From the NCBI GenBank assembly GCA_031552335.1, contig JAVBMQ010000023.1:1-9196 (forward strand): a DNA stretch of 9,196 nt, given 5' to 3'. This document shows, piece by piece, positions 7,078 to 9,196 of this stretch. Position 1 is the stretch's first letter. Every line of letters begins with the position of its first letter. Below the pieces are notes generated by a model. That model made no database searches. It had not been told where the DNA came from and saw only the letters and a list, made by a program, of their open reading frames with translations. This DNA comes from JAISFI01 sp031552335. Lineage in GTDB: Bacteria; Bacteroidota; Bacteroidia; Bacteroidales; Azobacteroidaceae. The position numbers were made by a program, and so were the translations under genes.

Positions 7078-7109
7078 TGTGTGAAATATAGAAAAAAACA
7101 CTATATTTG
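7078..7109 (+). promoter_or_regulatory. Candidate promoter of the Lrp/AsnC gene
   Basis: TATATTTG (7102-7109) is a perfect TAnnTTTG match. TGTG (7078-7081) stands 20 bp upstream in place of TTTG. The predicted start near 7116 leaves about 60 nt of leader. The -33 position is only 4 bp from the ATTGTA palindrome, which fits autoregulation. Confidence 0.5.
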
Positions 7110-7162
7110 TATGTGTGTTAAGAATATAGAAACTGGATAAGCCATAAAAAATACCCTTTAAA

Positions 7163-7175
7163 AGAATTTCATTCT
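7163..7175 (+). promoter_or_regulatory. Dyad abutting the Lrp start codon
   Basis: AGAAT-TTC-ATTCT is a perfect 5-bp inverted repeat with a 3-nt loop. Its last base is directly next to the ATG at 7176. It could be a weak mRNA hairpin over the ribosome-landing region or a second protein-binding dyad. It is AT-rich and short, so chance is possible. Confidence 0.25.
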
Positions 7176-7640
7176 ATGAATACATTAGACAAAACAGATT
7201 TGCAGATACTTCGTACCTTGCAGGAAAATGCCCGGCTGACCACCAAGGAGTTGGCTGCCAGGGTAAATCTCTCATCGACTCCGGTCTTCGAACGACTCAA
7301 ACGTCTGGAAAATGGTGGATACATCAAGAAGTACATCGCTGTACTAGATGCCGAGAAACTGAATCAGGGATTTATCGTGTTTTGCAGTGTAAAACTCCGG
7401 AGGCTCAACCGGGACATTGCTGCCGAATTTACCCGCATCATTCAGGATATCCCTGAAGTGACAGAGTGCTACAATATTTCGGGCAGCTATGACTATCTGC
7501 TTAAAATCCACGCCCCGAATATGAAATACTACCAGGAATTTATCCTCAACGTACTGGGAACTATCGACAGTCTTGGTTCTCTGGAAAGTACGTTTGTGAT
7601 GGATGAAGTGAAGCATGAATATGGGATACACATTCTTTGA
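7176..7640 (+). CDS. Lrp/AsnC family transcriptional regulator
   Basis: A 154-residue protein, the normal length for the family. Residues about 4-63 form the DNA-binding domain: LDKTDLQILRTLQENARLT, then a helix-turn-helix with a recognition helix around 34-47 (STPVFERLKRLE) and the family wing GGYIKKYIAVLD. Residues about 66-145 are the RAM (regulation of amino acid metabolism) ligand-binding and oligomerisation domain, with the conserved G103-x-Y-D106 turn (NISGSYDYLLKI). Such proteins form dimers to octamers or hexadecamers and sense amino acids. The divergent placement next to metY and the ATTGTA sites between them suggest control of methionine/cysteine synthesis plus autoregulation; the effector is unknown. 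ATG 7176 is the only start that gives a full-length N-terminus. Confidence 0.93.
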   Translation: MNTLDKTDLQILRTLQENARLTTKELAARVNLSSTPVFERLKRLENGGYIKKYIAVLDAEKLNQGFIVFCSVKLRRLNRDIAAEFTRIIQDIPEVTECYNISGSYDYLLKIHAPNMKYYQEFILNVLGTIDSLGSLESTFVMDEVKHEYGIHIL

Positions 7641-7661
7641 AATGCGGCATCCGTTGCCATT
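7641..7661 (+). terminator. Weak hairpin directly after the Lrp stop
   Basis: GGCA / TGCC with loop TCCGT extends past a 2-nt bulge to AAT / ATT (7641-7661), starting at the base after TGA. No U-run follows, so its role as a terminator is doubtful. Confidence 0.2.
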
Positions 7662-7684
7662 ATACAGAGATAGATAAGCTGTGG

Positions 7685-7855
7685 CCCTTTTTGCACTAGA
7701 TCATCTTCATCGTGAAATAATGTAGTAGCAATTTGAAAAATATCGTTCAGAAATAATCCTTTTCGGGCAGGTATAATGAGGGTAACAGCCGCAGTACGAT
7801 GTGTCCAGCGATTATCAGAAGTAGCCCATTCTTTTAAAATGGGAAACATAATCAG
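7685..7855 (-). pseudogene. Remnant of an AlkD-type DNA alkylation repair gene
   Basis: On the - strand, the 55 residues encoded from 7849 down to 7685 read as an internal piece of the DNA alkylation repair (AlkD, HEAT-like repeat) family: KEWATSDNRW, AAVTLIIPARKGLF, then NDIFQIA and HDEDDLVQKG. Intact members run about 210-240 residues and continue after VQKG with a conserved Gly-Trp and another 60 or so residues. Here the reading frame becomes unrelated sequence at once and runs antisense into the Lrp gene. Upstream, a stop codon is met at 7886-7888 (- strand) and only two further residues look familiar. No other frame restores the family pattern, so both ends are lost and this is debris rather than a frameshifted whole gene. 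The ATG at 7849 is probably just an internal Met. It lies downstream of DUF1398 on the same strand. Assignment rests on remembered family consensus. Confidence 0.6.
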
Positions 7856-7952
7856 GGTACATTTCCATAAATTAAATAATAAAATTCATTTGGGCCAGAG
7901 TAAAAGGTAGTATTGACGGCTATGAAATCAACAATTACCATCTGCTCATATT

Positions 7953-8357
7953 TCAAACAGATTTTTTTGGATTAGGAATATTCTCAATCACCAATAGATT
8001 TCCTTGTTTATCGTAATAAGCACAAGTCATCTTTTCCACATCTACGGTCCATTTTTCCACACCAGCTTCGGCTGCTTGCCTGCAAAAAGTAGGATAGTCA
8101 GTCTGACCTTGTTGATGAATTTTCAATATATGCTCTAATTTTTGCTTGTCCCCTTCTAATCCAACTTCCAACAAAGGATATTTTGCTTCGGAGCTAATGG
8201 TAAAATTATTTTTACCTGAATAAGTGGTACGCCCATTATCGACATAAATGGTATAATTCAGTACGCCTAACTGAAGTAGTTCCTGTATATAATGGGGAAA
8301 GTCGACTCCACTCTTTACCTTGGAATGAATAGCCTGAATTTGTTCTATTGTAAACAT
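7953..8357 (-). CDS. DUF1398 family protein
   Basis: A 134-residue soluble protein resembling the DUF1398 family (related to E. coli YbcV of the DLP12 prophage; some members carry the misleading label phage envelope protein). Visible family traits are an N-terminal helix with MFTIEQIQAIHSKVKSG, the segment VDFPHYIQELLQLGVLNYTI followed by VDNGRTTYSG, a middle part ending in Y-P-x-F-C-R-Q-A-A-E-A-G-V-E-K-W, and a C-terminal strand motif with CAYYDKQGN. No signal peptide or membrane helix. Function is unknown for the family. ATG 8357 gives the normal family start; upstream is AT-rich with no Shine-Dalgarno. The gene is intact although both flanks on its strand are broken gene pieces (AlkD-like remnant downstream, orphan tail upstream), so it may be the survivor of a small stress or prophage-type cluster. 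Confidence 0.8.
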   Translation of the reverse strand: MFTIEQIQAIHSKVKSGVDFPHYIQELLQLGVLNYTIYVDNGRTTYSGKNNFTISSEAKYPLLEVGLEGDKQKLEHILKIHQQGQTDYPTFCRQAAEAGVEKWTVDVEKMTCAYYDKQGNLLVIENIPNPKKSV

Positions 8358-8408
8358 GATTTTACTTGATTTGAATTTCTAGTAAAACATCTTTGAGCAC
8401 AAATAGTT

Positions 8409-8492
8409 TTATTTCTTAAAAATTTTGTCCATCATTTTTCCTTTAGCCAGCTTATCAATCAGCTTATCCAAGTAACGGATCTTTTGTTCAGG
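8409..8492 (-). pseudogene. Orphan C-terminal tail of an unidentified gene
   Basis: On the - strand, 27 codons ending in TAA (8411-8409) read like a natural lysine-rich helical C-terminus (EQKIRYLDKLIDKLAKG, ending DKIFKK). Upstream of about 8492 the same frame becomes antisense to the GNAT gene and hits a stop, so the rest of the gene is missing. It ends 51 nt before the DUF1398 start on the same strand, a spacing that suits an operon. I cannot name the family. It could be a chance open frame, but its composition is strikingly protein-like. Confidence 0.4.
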
Positions 8493-8519
8493 AAAATCAT
8501 TCACGAAAAATATCTCGAC

Positions 8520-8816
8520 ATGGTGCAACTATACGCTGTTCGTGATGCTGAAAACAAAACACTCGGATTCCTGGGCACTTCGGATGATGCTATCGAAATG
8601 CTGTTTATCCATCCTGATACCCGTGGAACAGGAATCGGTTCCGCTTTGTTGGCTTATGCGGTGAATGAATTGCATTTATACAAAGTTGATGTGAACGAAC
8701 AGAACGAACAAGCTGTCGGTTTCTATCTTCATAAAGGGTTTTCCGTTGTGGGTCGTTCGGAATTGGACGGAACAGGAAAGCCGTACCCGTTAATGCATTT
8801 GGAAATGAAATCGTAA
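8520..8816 (+). pseudogene. 5'-truncated YjaB-like GNAT acetyltransferase
   Basis: The protein matches the C-terminal two thirds of YjaB-type N-acetyltransferases (E. coli YjaB, 147 residues): a GFLGTSDDAIEMLFIHP core strand, the acetyl-CoA pyrophosphate loop RGTGIGSALL, then VDVNEQNEQAVGFYLHKGF and GRSELDGTGKPYPLMHLEM. The first 33 or so residues (strand 1 and most of helices 1-2) are absent. The frame is recognisable back to about 8490 (RKIIHEKYLDMVQLY), where it runs into the antisense of an unrelated gene tail. The possible starts are TTG 8484 (110 residues) or ATG 8520 (98 residues, beginning MVQLYAV), neither of which restores the fold. Expression of a functional acetyltransferase is doubtful. 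The stop is 13 nt before the DUF1905 gene. Family is confident; calling it broken rests on length. Confidence 0.7.
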
Positions 8817-8829
8817 AAAGAAAAAAGAG

Positions 8830-9096
8830 ATGAATGCAAAATTTGAGTTTGATGCTGAAATCAAGAAAGTACCGGATATCGATGGGGCTTACGTGGAAAT
8901 ACCATTCGATGTAAAAATCACATTCGGCAAAGGCCGTGTGCCGGTCAATGCTACATTTGACGACGTTCCCTATCAAGGCAGTCTGGTAAGAATGGGAACG
9001 CCCTGCCACATTATCGGTATTCGGAAAGACATCCGCCAGCAAATCGGGAAACAGCCCGGCGATACGGTTCATGTGGTGATTGAGGAAAGAACATGA
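8830..9096 (+). CDS. DUF1905 domain protein, stand-alone
   Basis: An 88-residue, beta-rich soluble protein that matches DUF1905: the opening FEFDAEIKKVPDIDGAYVEI, the middle strand GRVPVNATFDDVPYQGSLV, then HIIGIRKDIRQQIG and the ending PGDTVHVVIEE. Function is unknown. In many bacteria this domain is fused to a C-terminal YdeI/OmdA-like helical region (bacteriocin-protection type); here it stands alone and ends just after the domain. ATG 8830 is preceded by an A-rich AAAAAGAG stretch. It sits 13 nt after the truncated GNAT gene and 20 nt before the next start, so the three are probably one transcription unit. Confidence 0.8.
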   Translation: MNAKFEFDAEIKKVPDIDGAYVEIPFDVKITFGKGRVPVNATFDDVPYQGSLVRMGTPCHIIGIRKDIRQQIGKQPGDTVHVVIEERT

Positions 9097-9116
9097 CGTT
9101 TTGATACCAATTATGT

Positions 9117-9196
9117 ATGAAAGAACTTTTGATTGAAAAAATGCAATGTTCAGAAATAAATGAGGTCGCCCATATCCTGACTGATTCCTTTCTGAC
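9117..9196 (+). CDS. Probable GNAT-type N-acetyltransferase, 5' end only (runs off window)
   Basis: ATG 9117 opens a frame of 26 codons that stays open to the window end. The sequence MKELLIEKMQCSEINEVAHI followed by LTDSFL has the beta1-alpha1 pattern of GNAT proteins (I/V-E/R-x-M-x-x-x-D/E-x-x-x-V-A-x-I/L-L). Too little is visible for motif A, so the family is a guess. It starts 20 nt after the DUF1905 stop, consistent with one operon. A competing ATG at 9113 ends after seven codons. Confidence 0.5.
   Translation, partial: MKELLIEKMQCSEINEVAHILTDSFL

Noticed and set aside
7529..7849. Whole 106-codon - strand frame as an intact gene
   Set aside because: Only its first 55 residues resemble a family; the remainder is unrelated and antisense to the Lrp gene, so it is a remnant.
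7890..7952. Short - strand frame after DUF1398 as part of the AlkD-like gene
   Set aside because: The translation shows no AlkD-family features and is separated from the recognisable piece by stops.
8605..9072. 155-codon - strand frame opposite the GNAT and DUF1905 genes
   Set aside because: It is antisense to two recognisable protein families and has no family features of its own.

Overview
The window looks like chromosomal DNA from a member of the Bacteroidales (Bacteroides/Parabacteroides type; genus not settled). The grounds are a very long BspA-type leucine-rich repeat protein, starts preceded by A-rich stretches rather than Shine-Dalgarno sequences, perfect or near-perfect TAnnTTTG promoter elements, and proteins that read like Bacteroidales versions of SugE/Gdx, MetY and Lrp. 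I saw no tRNA, rRNA, CRISPR array, insertion sequence or integrase.

Left part (1-4750, + strand): the 3' part of a giant LRR_5/BspA-like gene (1228 codons visible, 5' end outside the window). It overlaps by 11 nt an aldo/keto reductase gene with a C-terminal eight-cysteine ferredoxin-like tail. The overlap suggests translational coupling. The LRR protein has about 40 repeats of 22-23 residues, interrupted by two different recurring insert modules (four and three copies). A candidate terminator lies about 50 nt after the reductase.

Middle (4751-7640): a 453-nt AT-rich gap with a likely promoter leads to a small multidrug resistance transporter of the guanidinium exporter (Gdx/SugE) subtype. 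It converges with metY (O-acetylhomoserine sulfhydrylase, - strand). metY is divergent from an Lrp/AsnC regulator. The 174-nt divergent spacer holds promoters for both genes and a cluster of ATTGTA half-sites including a 13-bp palindrome, so the regulator probably controls metY and itself.

Right part (7641-9196) looks like a rearranged accessory zone. On the - strand an intact DUF1398 gene lies between a decayed internal piece of an AlkD-type DNA alkylation repair gene and an orphan 27-residue C-terminal tail of an unidentified gene. The tail abuts a 5'-truncated YjaB-like GNAT acetyltransferase on the + strand. That gene is followed closely by a small DUF1905 gene and the start of a second probable GNAT gene running off the window.

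The strongest candidates for something little described are the LRR protein/ferredoxin-type reductase pair with its recurring PPLI insert module, and the ATTGTA operator array. Neither can be called a new system from sequence alone.
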